Positions 27,279 through 35,824 of a stretch of 62,729 bases of DNA are shown here, piece after piece; the stretch's first letter is position 1; every line of letters starts with the position of its first letter. A program made the translations under genes and the position numbers. The notes under the pieces are model-generated. The model did no database searches, was not told the origin of the DNA, and worked only from the letters and a program-made list of their open reading frames with translations. The DNA lies in contig UCKS01000043.1 of the NCBI GenBank assembly GCA_900473045.1, positions 1 through 62,729 on the forward strand, in the 5' to 3' direction. This DNA is from Hyphomicrobiales bacterium (GTDB taxonomy: Bacteria; Pseudomonadota; Alphaproteobacteria; Rhizobiales; Rhizobiaceae).

Positions 27279-27490
27279 ACACCCCGGAAAAGAAGGAACG
27301 CTCACCGGCGATTGCCGCGGCAGTCATCCTGGTTGTCGTCGGGCTGGGGTTCTTCGTCCTGCCGAAAATCATGCTTTGGCTCGGCACGTATTCGCCCTGG
27401 CTGGCCGCCGCTTTCGGCGCGGTTTTCGTGCTTGGTTTCTTCCTGATCTTCTGGCTGAGGGCCCGCTACCAGCGTGGTCGCGGGCTCTGA
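27275..27490 (+). CDS. small two-helix membrane protein
   Basis: A 71-residue protein with two hydrophobic helices (AAAVILVVVGLGFFVLPKIML and LAAAFGAVFVLGFFLIFWL) and a basic C-terminus. Its ATG overlaps the acetyltransferase stop (ATGA), so it is translationally coupled. No family or function is recognised. Confidence 0.7.
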   Translation: MNTPEKKERSPAIAAAVILVVVGLGFFVLPKIMLWLGTYSPWLAAAFGAVFVLGFFLIFWLRARYQRGRGL

Positions 27491-27493
27491 AGT

Positions 27494-28525
27494 TTAGCCT
27501 TGCAGTGACGCTGCAAGCAGCACGGTGCCCAGCACCAGCACCAGCAATGCGCCGGATATTTCGATGCCGTTGCTGATGCGCATCGCCGATGATCCGCTGG
27601 ATGCGTAGCGCACCGCTAGATCCTTGGCGGTGACGGCGAGTGTCGCCAGCACCGACACGGTGATCGCGGTGCCGATCGACATGGCAAAGACCGAAAGCAC
27701 GCCACCGAGATACAGCCCGTTCAAAAGCGCGAAGCTGAGCACGATCAGCGCGCCGGAACAGGGGCGCAGGCCCACCGCAATGATCGCCGACCAGGCTTCG
27801 CGCAGCGCGAATCGATCACCTTTGAGCATCAAGGGATCGGGTGCATGCGCATGGCCGCAGGTGTCGCAGACCTCGCCCGGCCCATGGCTATGGCCATGAT
27901 CGTGAGAATGGTCGTGATGTGTGTGGCTATGATCGTGTCCATGGACATGGCCTTGCGCGACTGCAGGGGCCAGGCGCCGCGCCCGCATGCCCCGCAGTTT
28001 GCGAAACAGCAGCCAGCCACCAAACGCGGCGATCAGAGCGTAGCTCACCACTTCCAGAAAATGCGTCGCCTGCGTCATCGAGATCGACGATCCGCGCAGC
28101 ACCAGATAGGCGGCGCCGACGAGGAGGACGGCAACGCCGCCCTGCATCATCGACGACAGGAAGGACAGGAGAACGCCGCGCTTCAGCTCGGTCTCGTTGG
28201 CGATCATGTAGGAAGAGATGACCGCCTTGCCGTGGCCGGGCCCGGCGGCGTGAAAGACGCCATAGGCAAAGGACAGGCCGATCAGCGACCAGAGGTGCCA
28301 CGGGTCCTCCCGCATGGCTTTGATGGCTTCGGTGAGCGTATGGTAGAAACGCTGCTGCTCCATGTTGATCCAGGCGAAAAAGCCACCGAATATGCCGCTG
28401 GTGTTGAAGGATGGCTCGGCTGTGCCGATGCCGAGCGGCGATTGCGCATGGGCAACGCTGATGGATGCGGCGGCCAGCATCAGCGTCAGTCCCAGCAGGC
28501 GCACGGGACGGTGCACTATCAGCAT
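27494..28525 (-). CDS. NicO/RcnA-type nickel/cobalt transporter with His-rich loop
   Basis: A 343-residue inner-membrane protein with an N-terminal signal-like segment and about six further helices. The metal-motif helix reads GVFHAAGPGHGKAV (residues 90-102) and a second motif reads GLRPCSGALIV. A cytoplasmic loop at about residues 193-227 holds some fifteen His plus two Cys (CDTC), a metal-binding stretch. The family exports nickel or cobalt (RcnA) or moves related divalent metals. It overlaps the DUF1007 gene upstream by 7 bp, a frequent pairing. Direction and metal are not certain. Confidence 0.88.
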   Translation of the reverse strand: MLIVHRPVRLLGLTLMLAAASISVAHAQSPLGIGTAEPSFNTSGIFGGFFAWINMEQQRFYHTLTEAIKAMREDPWHLWSLIGLSFAYGVFHAAGPGHGKAVISSYMIANETELKRGVLLSFLSSMMQGGVAVLLVGAAYLVLRGSSISMTQATHFLEVVSYALIAAFGGWLLFRKLRGMRARRLAPAVAQGHVHGHDHSHTHHDHSHDHGHSHGPGEVCDTCGHAHAPDPLMLKGDRFALREAWSAIIAVGLRPCSGALIVLSFALLNGLYLGGVLSVFAMSIGTAITVSVLATLAVTAKDLAVRYASSGSSAMRISNGIEISGALLVLVLGTVLLAASLQG

Positions 28526-29160
28526 TTGAACTCGATTCGTGTGGCAAACATCTTCGACATGTCGGTTCCGGTCGGGTCGTTGAAGAAGGCGTCGGTGAGG
28601 CTCGCCTGGTTCTGGGCCAGCACTTCATCCGGGTCTGGGCGAACCACCTTGTGTTCGCACGCATTCAGCTGGTCGCCGACGGCCACGAGATCGCCGTCCG
28701 TCGGAAAGTCCATCGCCGTGTACATGGTCGGGTCATAGACGCCGAACGATATGTTACCCTTGAGCGGCATCGGCTCTGCAGGCTTGACGGCGAACATCAA
28801 CAACAGCTGGCCGTCCTTGTAGTCGGCGGTGATTTCGTTCGGCTTGTTGACCTTGATGGTTTTGCCGTTTTCGGTGATCGTCGTGTAATAATTGTACTCT
28901 TGCAGCGAATCGAGAACGGTCTGGCCGACCTCCTGCAATTCGTCGGGATCGAGCTGGGCATTGGAATTCTTGTCGAAATCCATCACTACGCTGGCGGAAA
29001 ACAGCTCGTCGAAGCGCCAGACGTTGCGCAATTCGGTGATCTGGTTCGTGCTGTCGGCGACGATCTCAAGGCGGGCCTCGGCGAAGATATGGGGATGGGC
29101 AAGTGCCGCGCACGGGGCAAGAAAGGCCGCTGCCGCCAGAATCAGGGACGGTGATTTCAT
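28519..29160 (-). CDS. DUF1007 periplasmic protein paired with the metal transporter
   Basis: A 213-residue secreted protein with a signal peptide (SLILAAAAFLAPCAALA) followed by the mature start HPHIFAEARLEI, the hallmark of DUF1007 proteins. It includes an acidic segment FDKNSNAQLDPDEL that resembles a calcium-binding EF loop. Members are found next to NicO/RcnA transporters and are thought to hand metals across the periplasm. Its gene overlaps the transporter gene by 7 bp, so both should be made together. The metal-binding role is inferred. Confidence 0.85.
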   Translation of the reverse strand: MKSPSLILAAAAFLAPCAALAHPHIFAEARLEIVADSTNQITELRNVWRFDELFSASVVMDFDKNSNAQLDPDELQEVGQTVLDSLQEYNYYTTITENGKTIKVNKPNEITADYKDGQLLLMFAVKPAEPMPLKGNISFGVYDPTMYTAMDFPTDGDLVAVGDQLNACEHKVVRPDPDEVLAQNQASLTDAFFNDPTGTDMSKMFATRIEFKC

Positions 29161-29260
29161 GCTGATGTGATTCCCTTGGCTGTTCCGGTGCTATGCCCGG
29201 CATCCATGCAATGTATGTTAAATGGGACGGAATTGGGACTTTCAGCCCGTTGTGGGCCCG

Positions 29261-30160
29261 TCAATTTTCCGTGTACTTGCGAAACCAGCTATGCAGAAAG
29301 TCGACGAACGTGCGCACTTTGGTCGGCAGGTAGCGCCGGTGCGGATAGATCGCGTAGATGCCGCGATCCTTCGGGATGTAGTCTTCGAAAATGGAAACCA
29401 GCGTACCGGCGGTGATCTTGGGCCGGGCGATGAAATCGGGAACGCCGGCGATGCCCATGCCGGATTCCGCCGCGCGGACCGCAGCAAGCGGGCTGTTGAC
29501 CTCGATCGGGCCGCCGACAGGAACGCTGAAGCCTGTTCCATCCGGCTCGGTGAAGCGCCAGTTGCTGTAGGACCGGCCGTTGGTGTCGATGATGCAGGGG
29601 TGGCGCGACAGCTCGGATGGATGATGAATCGGTCCGAACTCTTCAAGAAACGCCGGTGTCGCGCAGTACAGAACCTGGAAATCATCGAGCTTGCGGGCGA
29701 TCAGCGTCGAATCCTCCAGCTTGGTGATGCGGATCGCCACATCGAAACCTTCCTCGACGAGATCGACGAAACGGTCGTCGGAGATGATCTCAAGCGACAG
29801 TTCCGGATGCGCCTTGCCGAAATCGATCAGCGACTGGCCGATTTCAGCGTCAACGAAGGTGCGCGGTGCGGAAATGCGCAGGCGGCCCTTGAGATCGGAA
29901 TTGCTGGCGCGCACCAGGTCGGCGAGGTTGTCGATCTCCTTCAGGATTTCCGATGCCGTGCGGTAATAGGTGTGGCCCGCCTCCGTCAGCGAAAATTGCC
30001 GGGTCGTGCGGTTCAGCAGAAGCGCTCCCAGTTCGTCTTCCAGTTCCCGCACATATTTTGACAGCAGCGCCTTGGAGCGTCCGACGCGCCGTGCGGCGGC
30101 CGAAAATCCCTCGGCATCGACGACATCGATGAAGGCGCGGATGCGGGTCAGTGTATCCAT
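29261..30160 (-). CDS. LysR-family transcriptional regulator
   Basis: A 299-residue regulator with an N-terminal LysR winged helix (LTRIRAFIDVVDAEGFSAAARRVGRSKALLSKYVRELE) and a substrate-binding domain (GRLRISAPRTFVDAEIGQSLIDF onward). It belongs to the CrgA/AaeR-like subgroup by the RISAP motif. The start is the ATG at 30160 behind AGGAACAG. It is followed 100 bp later by the DUF1007-transporter pair on the same strand, and its target could be that pair or a distant gene. No clear LysR box was picked out. Confidence 0.9.
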   Translation of the reverse strand: MDTLTRIRAFIDVVDAEGFSAAARRVGRSKALLSKYVRELEDELGALLLNRTTRQFSLTEAGHTYYRTASEILKEIDNLADLVRASNSDLKGRLRISAPRTFVDAEIGQSLIDFGKAHPELSLEIISDDRFVDLVEEGFDVAIRITKLEDSTLIARKLDDFQVLYCATPAFLEEFGPIHHPSELSRHPCIIDTNGRSYSNWRFTEPDGTGFSVPVGGPIEVNSPLAAVRAAESGMGIAGVPDFIARPKITAGTLVSIFEDYIPKDRGIYAIYPHRRYLPTKVRTFVDFLHSWFRKYTEN

Positions 30161-30560
30161 CGGCTGCTGTTCCTGCCTGCTCGGGCTGGCGCCCCGTTCA
30201 TGATTCGCTGTTTTCAGCCGTTGCAACGATAGACCGGCGTTGGTCAAAGACGAAGAACTGTTGCAGCCATTAACGTTTGGCGTTTTGCCAGAGGGCGGCG
30301 TTCCGTTCTAAAAATGATCTTAAAACAAGGCCTTGGTTTCTGCGACGGGGTCGCTGAGATTGTTCGAAAAATCTGATCAAATTAATGGGTTCTGTTCCGA
30401 GTAAAAAATCAACAGCCATTTTGAAAAAAGTCTTGATTACGACAAGGTTTTTTCTTATCTCCGCTGCAGCCCAAAGTCGCACGTGCCCATGGGTGTCCGC
30501 CGACCCTCGAATTTGGTGAGGAAATCGGTAAGGTACCTGGAATTAACCCCTCCAGTCGCT
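30161..30560. other. intergenic region without a recognised gene
   Basis: About 400 bp between the LysR gene and the leader of ornithine decarboxylase. It is less GC-rich near 30300-30450, has short random frames on both strands, and shows no RNA gene or repeat that I could identify. It should hold the promoter for the decarboxylase transcript. Confidence 0.5.
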
Positions 30561-30870
30561 CCTCCGGCCAACCGGAAAATGCGAGGACATCTGAAGCAAC
30601 GACGGTGCGGGCCTTTTTGTTCTCTCCCTGCTTTCCATCAGCGGGGGTTACTGAAGAGGCACACCTTCATTGCCGGAAGTGCGGTAGGGTCATCCTTCCA
30701 ATCAATGGCAGACAAAGCGGATCAATGCTCTTGGCGGGGCGTTGTTCCATCATTCGCGCATCGTGCGCATGTCTGGATCCGGGGTCTCCACCGGCTGGTT
30801 CCGGGGCGTGTTCACGTATGTCCTTTGTCCTCCACGTCTTCGTGGAGCGTATCTGATTGAGGATAAAACC
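30561..30870 (+). ncRNA. long structured leader of ornithine decarboxylase (candidate speF element)
   Basis: Some 300 bp of untranslated leader precede the decarboxylase. A speF RNA motif is established upstream of ornithine decarboxylase genes in alphaproteobacteria, so its presence here is expected. Seen directly: a 7-bp hairpin CTCCACG/CGTGGAG with a TCTT loop (30830-30847) ending 23 bp before the ATG, a CCGG/CCGG hairpin near 30790-30806, and the ribosome site GAGGA at 30859-30863. A 51-codon frame (30705-30860) with the sequence FAHRAHVWIRG ends on the ribosome site and could be a leader peptide. Exact element limits were not determined. Confidence 0.5.
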
Positions 30871-32004
30871 ATGACGACTGCACGTATCATCGACTTCCTG
30901 AACACCCGACGTCCCGAAGGCCCTTGCCTTGTGGTTGACCTCGATGTCGTGCGCGACAATTTCAAGGCTTTCCGTCACGCTCTGCCGGACAGCTCGATCT
31001 ACTATGCCGTCAAGGCAAACCCGTCGCCGGAGATCCTGCGCCTGCTCGCCTCGATGGGCTCCAACTTCGATTGCGCGTCCGTCGCTGAAATCGAAATGGC
31101 GCTTGATGCCGGTGCGACTGCTTCGCGCGTTTCGTTCGGCAACACCATCAAGAAGGAACGCGATGTCGCCAAGGCGCACGCGCTCGGCGTTTCGCTGTTT
31201 GCGGTCGATAGCCATGAGGAAGTCGAAAAGATCTCCCGTGCCGCGCCCGGCGCCCGCGTATTCTGCCGCGTCCTGACCGATGGCGAAGGTGCCGAATGGC
31301 CTTTGTCGCGCAAGTTCGGCTGCGTTCCGCAGATGGCCGTCGACGTTCTCGTCTATGCCCATCAGCTGGGCCTCGTTTCGCACGGCGTCTCGTTCCATGT
31401 TGGTTCGCAGATGACCAAGGTCGATGCCTGGGATTCGGCGCTTGCCGACGCCAAACGCGTGTTCGTGCAGCTGGCCAAGCAGGGCATCGAGCTGAAGATG
31501 GTCAACATGGGCGGTGGTTTCCCGACCAAGTACCTGCGCGACGTGCCGTCGGCTGAAGCCTACGGCAAGGCGATCTTTTCGTCGCTGCGCAAGCACTTCG
31601 GCAACAACCTGCCGGAAACCATCATCGAGCCAGGCCGCGGCATGGTCGGCAATGCAGGCGTGATCAAGGCGGAAGTCGTGCTGATCTCGAAGAAATCGGA
31701 CAATGACAACCACCGCTGGGTGTTCCTTGACATCGGCAAGTTCGGCGGTCTCGCCGAAACCATGGACGAAGCGATCCGTTACCCGATCCGCACCATCCAT
31801 GATGCCGACGAAATGGAGCCTTGCGTGCTGGCCGGCCCAACCTGCGATTCGGCTGACGTGATGTACGAGAAGAACATGTATCCGCTGCCGATCACGCTTT
31901 CGATCGGCGACGAAGTTCTGATCGAGGGCACGGGTGCCTATACGACGACCTATTCGGCCGTGGCCTTTAACGGTTTCGACCCGCTGAAGGCCTACGTCAT
32001 ATGA
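30871..32004 (+). CDS. ornithine/lysine decarboxylase (PLP, alanine racemase fold)
   Basis: A 377-residue fold-type III (eukaryotic-like) decarboxylase that turns ornithine into putrescine, and in related rhizobial enzymes lysine into cadaverine. The PLP lysine is Lys48 in YYAVKANPSPEI, the phosphate-binding glycines are in GGGFPTKY and EPGRGMV, and the dimer-contributed active-site Cys325 is in CDSADVMYEKN. The ATG at 30871 sits 7 bp after GAGGA; in-frame codons upstream belong to the leader. An acetyltransferase follows 100 bp downstream, as is usual in this group. Confidence 0.93.
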   Translation: MTTARIIDFLNTRRPEGPCLVVDLDVVRDNFKAFRHALPDSSIYYAVKANPSPEILRLLASMGSNFDCASVAEIEMALDAGATASRVSFGNTIKKERDVAKAHALGVSLFAVDSHEEVEKISRAAPGARVFCRVLTDGEGAEWPLSRKFGCVPQMAVDVLVYAHQLGLVSHGVSFHVGSQMTKVDAWDSALADAKRVFVQLAKQGIELKMVNMGGGFPTKYLRDVPSAEAYGKAIFSSLRKHFGNNLPETIIEPGRGMVGNAGVIKAEVVLISKKSDNDNHRWVFLDIGKFGGLAETMDEAIRYPIRTIHDADEMEPCVLAGPTCDSADVMYEKNMYPLPITLSIGDEVLIEGTGAYTTTYSAVAFNGFDPLKAYVI

Positions 32005-32023
32005 TTGGCATCGTCTAAAAAGC

Positions 32024-32047
32024 CTGCTCCGGGTCAAGCCGGAGCAG
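32024..32047 (+). terminator. hairpin after ornithine decarboxylase
   Basis: Perfect 9-bp arms CTGCTCCGG (32024-32032) and CCGGAGCAG (32039-32047) with a 6-base loop, 19 bp after the decarboxylase stop. There is no T-run behind it, so it may be a weak terminator or an RNA-stabilising structure before the acetyltransferase gene. Confidence 0.45.
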
Positions 32048-32105
32048 CAAATTCACAATTTGTCATAACCGCCGCTTATCACGGTATTGGGTACGGGAGG
32101 CCAAG

Positions 32106-32696
32106 ATGGCCGCTGTTCTTGATTCTGTTCGCGCTTTCTTTGCGCAGAATGCTTTCACTATCGACACGGAAAATCCGGGCGACGTCGTCGCGCGCGAAAA
32201 CCTGCTTGATCAGGCCATGGGGCCGAACCGCCGCCGCAAGTCTTCCGAGACGCTGCGCCGTGATCGTGTTCCGGCCGACGGCCTGGCGCTGGTTGCCCGC
32301 GATCCGGATGGCCATGTTATCGGCACCGTGCGCCTGTGGAACGTCGAAGCCGGCGTCAGCCGCGAAGGCGTCCCCGTTGATGCCTTGATGCTTGGTCCGC
32401 TGGCGGTCGATGCCGCCCACGAGGGCAAGGGAATCGGCGGCGCCCTGATGCGGGCGGCCATCGGTGAGGCAAAGACCCGTGGTCACGGTGCCATCCTGCT
32501 GGTTGGCGATGCGCCGTATTACGAGCGCTTCGGCTTCTTCGCCGCCAAGGCACAACACCTCGTCATGCCCGGCCCGTTCGAGCGCAGCCGTTTTCTGGCG
32601 ATCGAACTGAAGGATGGCTGGCTGGAGGGCGCTGCCGGCATGCTGGTCGCCAGCGGCCGCAAGCTTGCAATGCCACGCCTTCGTCGCGCTGCCTGA
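32106..32696 (+). CDS. GNAT-family N-acetyltransferase next to ornithine decarboxylase
   Basis: A 196-residue acetyltransferase with the CoA-binding GNAT core LGPLAVDAAHEGKGIGGALMRAAI and the downstream YYERFGF motif. The ATG at 32106 follows GGGAGG at good spacing. Position behind the decarboxylase makes a diamine or polyamine acetylation role attractive, but the sequence does not prove it. The last third is a short basic extension beyond the GNAT fold. Confidence 0.88.
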   Translation: MAAVLDSVRAFFAQNAFTIDTENPGDVVARENLLDQAMGPNRRRKSSETLRRDRVPADGLALVARDPDGHVIGTVRLWNVEAGVSREGVPVDALMLGPLAVDAAHEGKGIGGALMRAAIGEAKTRGHGAILLVGDAPYYERFGFFAAKAQHLVMPGPFERSRFLAIELKDGWLEGAAGMLVASGRKLAMPRLRRAA

Positions 32697-32705
32697 TAAC
32701 CGTTC

Positions 32706-33872
32706 CTAGAATGAGCCACTGACGCGGGCTGTGACCTCGCTGCCCTTGTAATTGTTGGCGGGGTCCGCCTCCGTCTGTTTGACATGGGCATAGCCGAATT
32801 CGAATTTCGGCTTCTTTTCCTCACCAAGCGTCAGCTTGACCGAGATGTTCCGCGTCGTTCGGTCGTAGACGTAATAGACATATTCGCTTTCGCTGCGATC
32901 GTAGGCCAGCGTCACCTTTGCCCACGGGTTGAGCTGGCGCGATACTGAAATCTTGTAGCCGTCAACGACCTCCGCCAGGGCATCGTCGATATCGCCAACG
33001 CTGATGTCATGTTTGTAGGCGGCGGCAAACTCCAGGTCGGCCGGGGCTTTCCATTTGGCTTCGCCGCGCAGGTAGGGGCGGCTCTGCCGCCCGCCGTGGC
33101 TGAGGTTGTCGCTGGACAGCACGATGATGCCGGCTTCGGCGATCAGCGACAGGCTGCCCGCGAATTCCTTGCCGTAGGCGAGGGAGCCGCGCAAGGTCGA
33201 GGCTGGAAAACGGGCGTAGACGGTCTGCTCATCCTCATCGATCATCGATTGATTGTACTCGAGACAGAGGCACAGTTCCCCGCCCTTGGCTGCGATGAAA
33301 CGGCTGGCACCGAGCGTCAGAAGCCCGACATCGGGATCCAGCTTGGCAGGCCGCAGCAGCTCAGTCGTGAAGTGCGCATCGCCTTTGAGCAATTGGCTTA
33401 TCTTTGTTGTGAAGACGGTTTTGTCTCCAAACGCAGTGGTTGTAATTTTCCCGCCAACCTGAACGGCGCGATCCACAGCCCGATAACCAATGATGTTTCC
33501 CGGAAGTTGCAGAAAGACATCTCCGGAACTGTTGCGGATGTAGGAGCCATCAAGCTCGATAATGCTCTCCTTCCCCAGTTGTTGAGCGTATCCAAGGTTG
33601 AAACCAGTTTCGTGTGTGTCACCAAACCGGTAGGCGCCTGTTCGCAGCTCTTCCTGATAGATTGCGTAGCTGAGTTTTGCGTCTTCATCGCCGACTGTTC
33701 CTCTCAGCTTGAGAGAGCCTTGCCAGAATGGGCCAGAAAGTGGGGCAGGGCTTTCCAAAAGGTTACTCGAATAGCCCCGTCTGGTCCAATATTCGACAGC
33801 TGTCTCACTCTGCGCCACCGTTGCCAACGGCAGGAATGCCATGGTCATCACGGTGATCAGCAAGGCGCGCAT
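32706..33872 (-). CDS. putative outer-membrane beta-barrel protein
   Basis: A 388-residue secreted protein with a signal peptide (ALLITVMTMAFLPLATVAQ). The long run of alternating amphipathic strands with periodic Tyr/Phe ends in Phe (VTARVSGSF), the typical terminal residue recognised by the outer-membrane assembly machinery. Strands such as KVTLAYDRSESEYVYYVYD and KFEFGYAHVK support a barrel of perhaps 16-18 strands. No porin family was identified; rhizobial DUF-type outer membrane proteins of this kind are poorly described. It is convergent with the acetyltransferase gene. Confidence 0.7.
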   Translation of the reverse strand: MRALLITVMTMAFLPLATVAQSETAVEYWTRRGYSSNLLESPAPLSGPFWQGSLKLRGTVGDEDAKLSYAIYQEELRTGAYRFGDTHETGFNLGYAQQLGKESIIELDGSYIRNSSGDVFLQLPGNIIGYRAVDRAVQVGGKITTTAFGDKTVFTTKISQLLKGDAHFTTELLRPAKLDPDVGLLTLGASRFIAAKGGELCLCLEYNQSMIDEDEQTVYARFPASTLRGSLAYGKEFAGSLSLIAEAGIIVLSSDNLSHGGRQSRPYLRGEAKWKAPADLEFAAAYKHDISVGDIDDALAEVVDGYKISVSRQLNPWAKVTLAYDRSESEYVYYVYDRTTRNISVKLTLGEEKKPKFEFGYAHVKQTEADPANNYKGSEVTARVSGSF

Positions 33873-34135
33873 TCATGATTTCCTCAACGCAAGGTTTCTT
33901 AAGCACATTCTGCAGTTAGATGGTTAAATAACTCCTATGGTGGCTCGTAGGTATGAAGTGGAGCGTCTTCTCCAGTAAGTAGATCCATGAAATTCATAAT
34001 TTGATAATAAATGTTAAAGTTGTATTTATTATGGTTAACAATTTATTATGAATTCCATATCCGCTTGAGTGTTTCGATTTACGGCATATCCTCTGGGTTG
34101 TGCATAAGGGATGCACGAACAACGGAGGTAAGACC

Positions 34136-34441
34136 ATGAACTTCAAGTCCGCATTCATCGCATTCGCCTCTCTCGCAGCTGTTGCCGCGACGGTTTCACC
34201 TGCTTCTGCAGGCGGCCTCTCGCTCAACCTGTTCAATGGCAAGGGTAACGGTATCGCCAACGGCGGCATCGTCATCGCGCCGGCTGTGGGCGTTGGTGAT
34301 GTCCTTTCCGGCAACAACGTTCTCAATGGCGTCTTGAACGGCAGCGGAAATGGCATTCTCAGCGGCATCCTGTCCGGCAACAACACCGGTATCCTTGGTA
34401 TCGGTCTCCTCTCTGGTGATGGCGGCAAAAAGCGCCGCTAA
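34136..34441 (+). CDS. small secreted Gly/Asn-rich repeat protein
   Basis: A 101-residue protein with a signal peptide (SAFIAFASLAAVAATVSPASA) and an 80-residue mature part made of irregular short repeats of the type N-G-x-(I/L/V)-(L/S)-x-G, for example NNVLNGVLNGSGNGILSG, ending in a basic tail GGKKRR. Aromatic residues and Cys are nearly absent. The ATG at 34136 follows GGAGG at 7 bp, so it is very likely expressed. The repeat pattern recalls beta-solenoid or amyloid-like secreted proteins, but no family was recognised. A 12-bp hairpin follows the gene. Confidence 0.75.
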   Translation: MNFKSAFIAFASLAAVAATVSPASAGGLSLNLFNGKGNGIANGGIVIAPAVGVGDVLSGNNVLNGVLNGSGNGILSGILSGNNTGILGIGLLSGDGGKKRR

Positions 34442-34450
34442 CACTTGAGG

Positions 34451-34485
34451 CGCAGGGAGAGGCGTTAGCCCCTCCTCTCCCTGCG
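34451..34485 (+). terminator. strong hairpin after the secreted repeat protein gene
   Basis: Perfect 12-bp arms CGCAGGGAGAGG (34451-34462) and CCTCTCCCTGCG (34474-34485) around an 11-base loop, 10 bp after the stop. No T-run follows, so termination may depend on other factors. The remaining 250 bp to the next gene show nothing recognisable. Confidence 0.6.
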
Positions 34486-34740
34486 GCCGATCGGGCTGCA
34501 TGACAACGGCGGGCGATACCAGATGGTAATGCCCGCCGTTTCTTGTTGGACCTGATATTTGACAGGATCTGCGCAATGGATTACATGCCCGGCCACGGGT
34601 GAGAGCCCCGGCCGTCCGCAAGCTCCAAGCTTTTGGTGAAGTCTCTCGTTCCTCTTCGGTCGTCCATTCTTGTGGCGTGCGAACGGTGGCAAGGCGGGCT
34701 CCCTCCGAATGACTGCACGCTCCATGTTGGAGACTGAACG

Positions 34741-35184
34741 ATGCGTGGATCGATCCCGCTTCCCTCACTCGATGCTCTGAAAGACCGGGCAAAACGGCTG
34801 CGCGCCGGTCTTGCCAAGGATGGTCGGGACATCACCCATTCGAAATCGCTGGAGCTTCTGGCGGCGCAATTCGGTTTTCGCGATTGGAACACGCTGCATG
34901 CCGTGGTCGGCAACCGGCCGCCGCTCAATCCGTGGATGCTCGGGTCGCGGGTCAAAGGCCATTATCTCGGCCAGCCCTTCGAAGCGACAATCCTTGGCGT
35001 GCAGGCGGTGACCGCCCAGCCCGGCCGTTACCGGCTGACGCTGGATTTCGACGAGCCGGTGGATGTCGTTACCTTCGACAGCTTCTCGGCGTTCCGCAAG
35101 CGTGTCCATTGCACGATCGATGAAACCGGACGAACCATCGAGAAAACCTCGAACGGCCGGCCTCAGGTGGAACTGGCATGGTGA
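34741..35184 (+). CDS. glyoxalase-superfamily-like small protein
   Basis: A 147-residue protein. Residues 8-60 (SLDALKDRAKRLRAGLA, HSKSLELLAAQFGFRDWNTLHAVVG) match a short helical domain often annotated as glyoxalase-related in proteobacteria. Residues 60-147 form a small beta domain (VKGHYLGQPFEATILGVQAV, YRLTLDFDEPVDVV). The function is unknown. GGAG lies 8 bp before the ATG. It is convergent with the next gene, with 10 bp between their stops. Confidence 0.65.
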   Translation: MRGSIPLPSLDALKDRAKRLRAGLAKDGRDITHSKSLELLAAQFGFRDWNTLHAVVGNRPPLNPWMLGSRVKGHYLGQPFEATILGVQAVTAQPGRYRLTLDFDEPVDVVTFDSFSAFRKRVHCTIDETGRTIEKTSNGRPQVELAW

Positions 35185-35194
35185 AGACAGATCT

Positions 35195-35761
35195 TCAGAT
35201 CGCCGCGAGGAATGCGCGTCCTCGCGGCGAGATGCGGTAACCGCTCTGCAGACTTTCCGTCAGGCCGAGTTCTTTCAGCTTGCGGATTTTCTGCTTGAGG
35301 GCTGCCTTTTCAAAGCCGATGCTCGCGGCAAGTTCTCCGGCCGTGATGCCCTCACGCGAGGCGATCAGCCGCAGCGTTTGCAATGTCCAGGGAGATTCTC
35401 CGTCGAAGGTGATTAGGCGCTGCCGCAGGTCTTCGTGATCATTCGGGCCAAAATCGGTGATATCGCGCAAGGCCACTCTGGGATCGTCGCCTGCCAGATG
35501 AAACGCGATGCGATAGAGGGCGCCTGCGCGTTGCCCCTTGATATCGGCAAGCAACACGTCGAGCGACGAATGGCCTGAACAGGCGGCATCCTCATTGGTG
35601 AGGCCGACCGCATCCACGGCGTCGATCGCATCGATGGAGAGCACGCCGGCAGCGGTGCGCAATGTCCCGCCGGCCCGCACGCTCGGCTTTTGCCAGCGCC
35701 GGAATGCCAGCGTCACGTTACCTGTCGCAATCGCTGCGAGTACATCGTTTTTGAACAGCAT
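35195..35761 (-). CDS. ASCH-like (PUA-fold) protein with C-terminal winged helix
   Basis: A 188-residue protein. Residues 1-100 resemble the ASCH/PUA RNA-binding fold (VTLAFRRWQKPSVRAGGTLRTAAGVLSID, then YRIAFHLAGDDP). Residues about 120-188 form a winged helix (TLQTLRLIASREGITAGELAASIGFEKAALKQKIRKLKELGL). This combination suggests binding of RNA or a modified base, but no specific role can be named. It is transcribed on the same strand as the WD40 gene upstream with 63 bp between them. Confidence 0.65.
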   Translation of the reverse strand: MLFKNDVLAAIATGNVTLAFRRWQKPSVRAGGTLRTAAGVLSIDAIDAVDAVGLTNEDAACSGHSSLDVLLADIKGQRAGALYRIAFHLAGDDPRVALRDITDFGPNDHEDLRQRLITFDGESPWTLQTLRLIASREGITAGELAASIGFEKAALKQKIRKLKELGLTESLQSGYRISPRGRAFLAAI

Positions 35762-35824
35762 CCGGCGATTTTCGCGCGGCAGGTCCTGATCGTCAAGCCT
35801 GCCGCCGATGTCTGCGGCCGAGTG

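Noticed and set aside
30667..32037. 456-codon frame opposite ornithine decarboxylase
   Set aside because: Shadow of the decarboxylase gene, with low-complexity Arg/His-rich translation.
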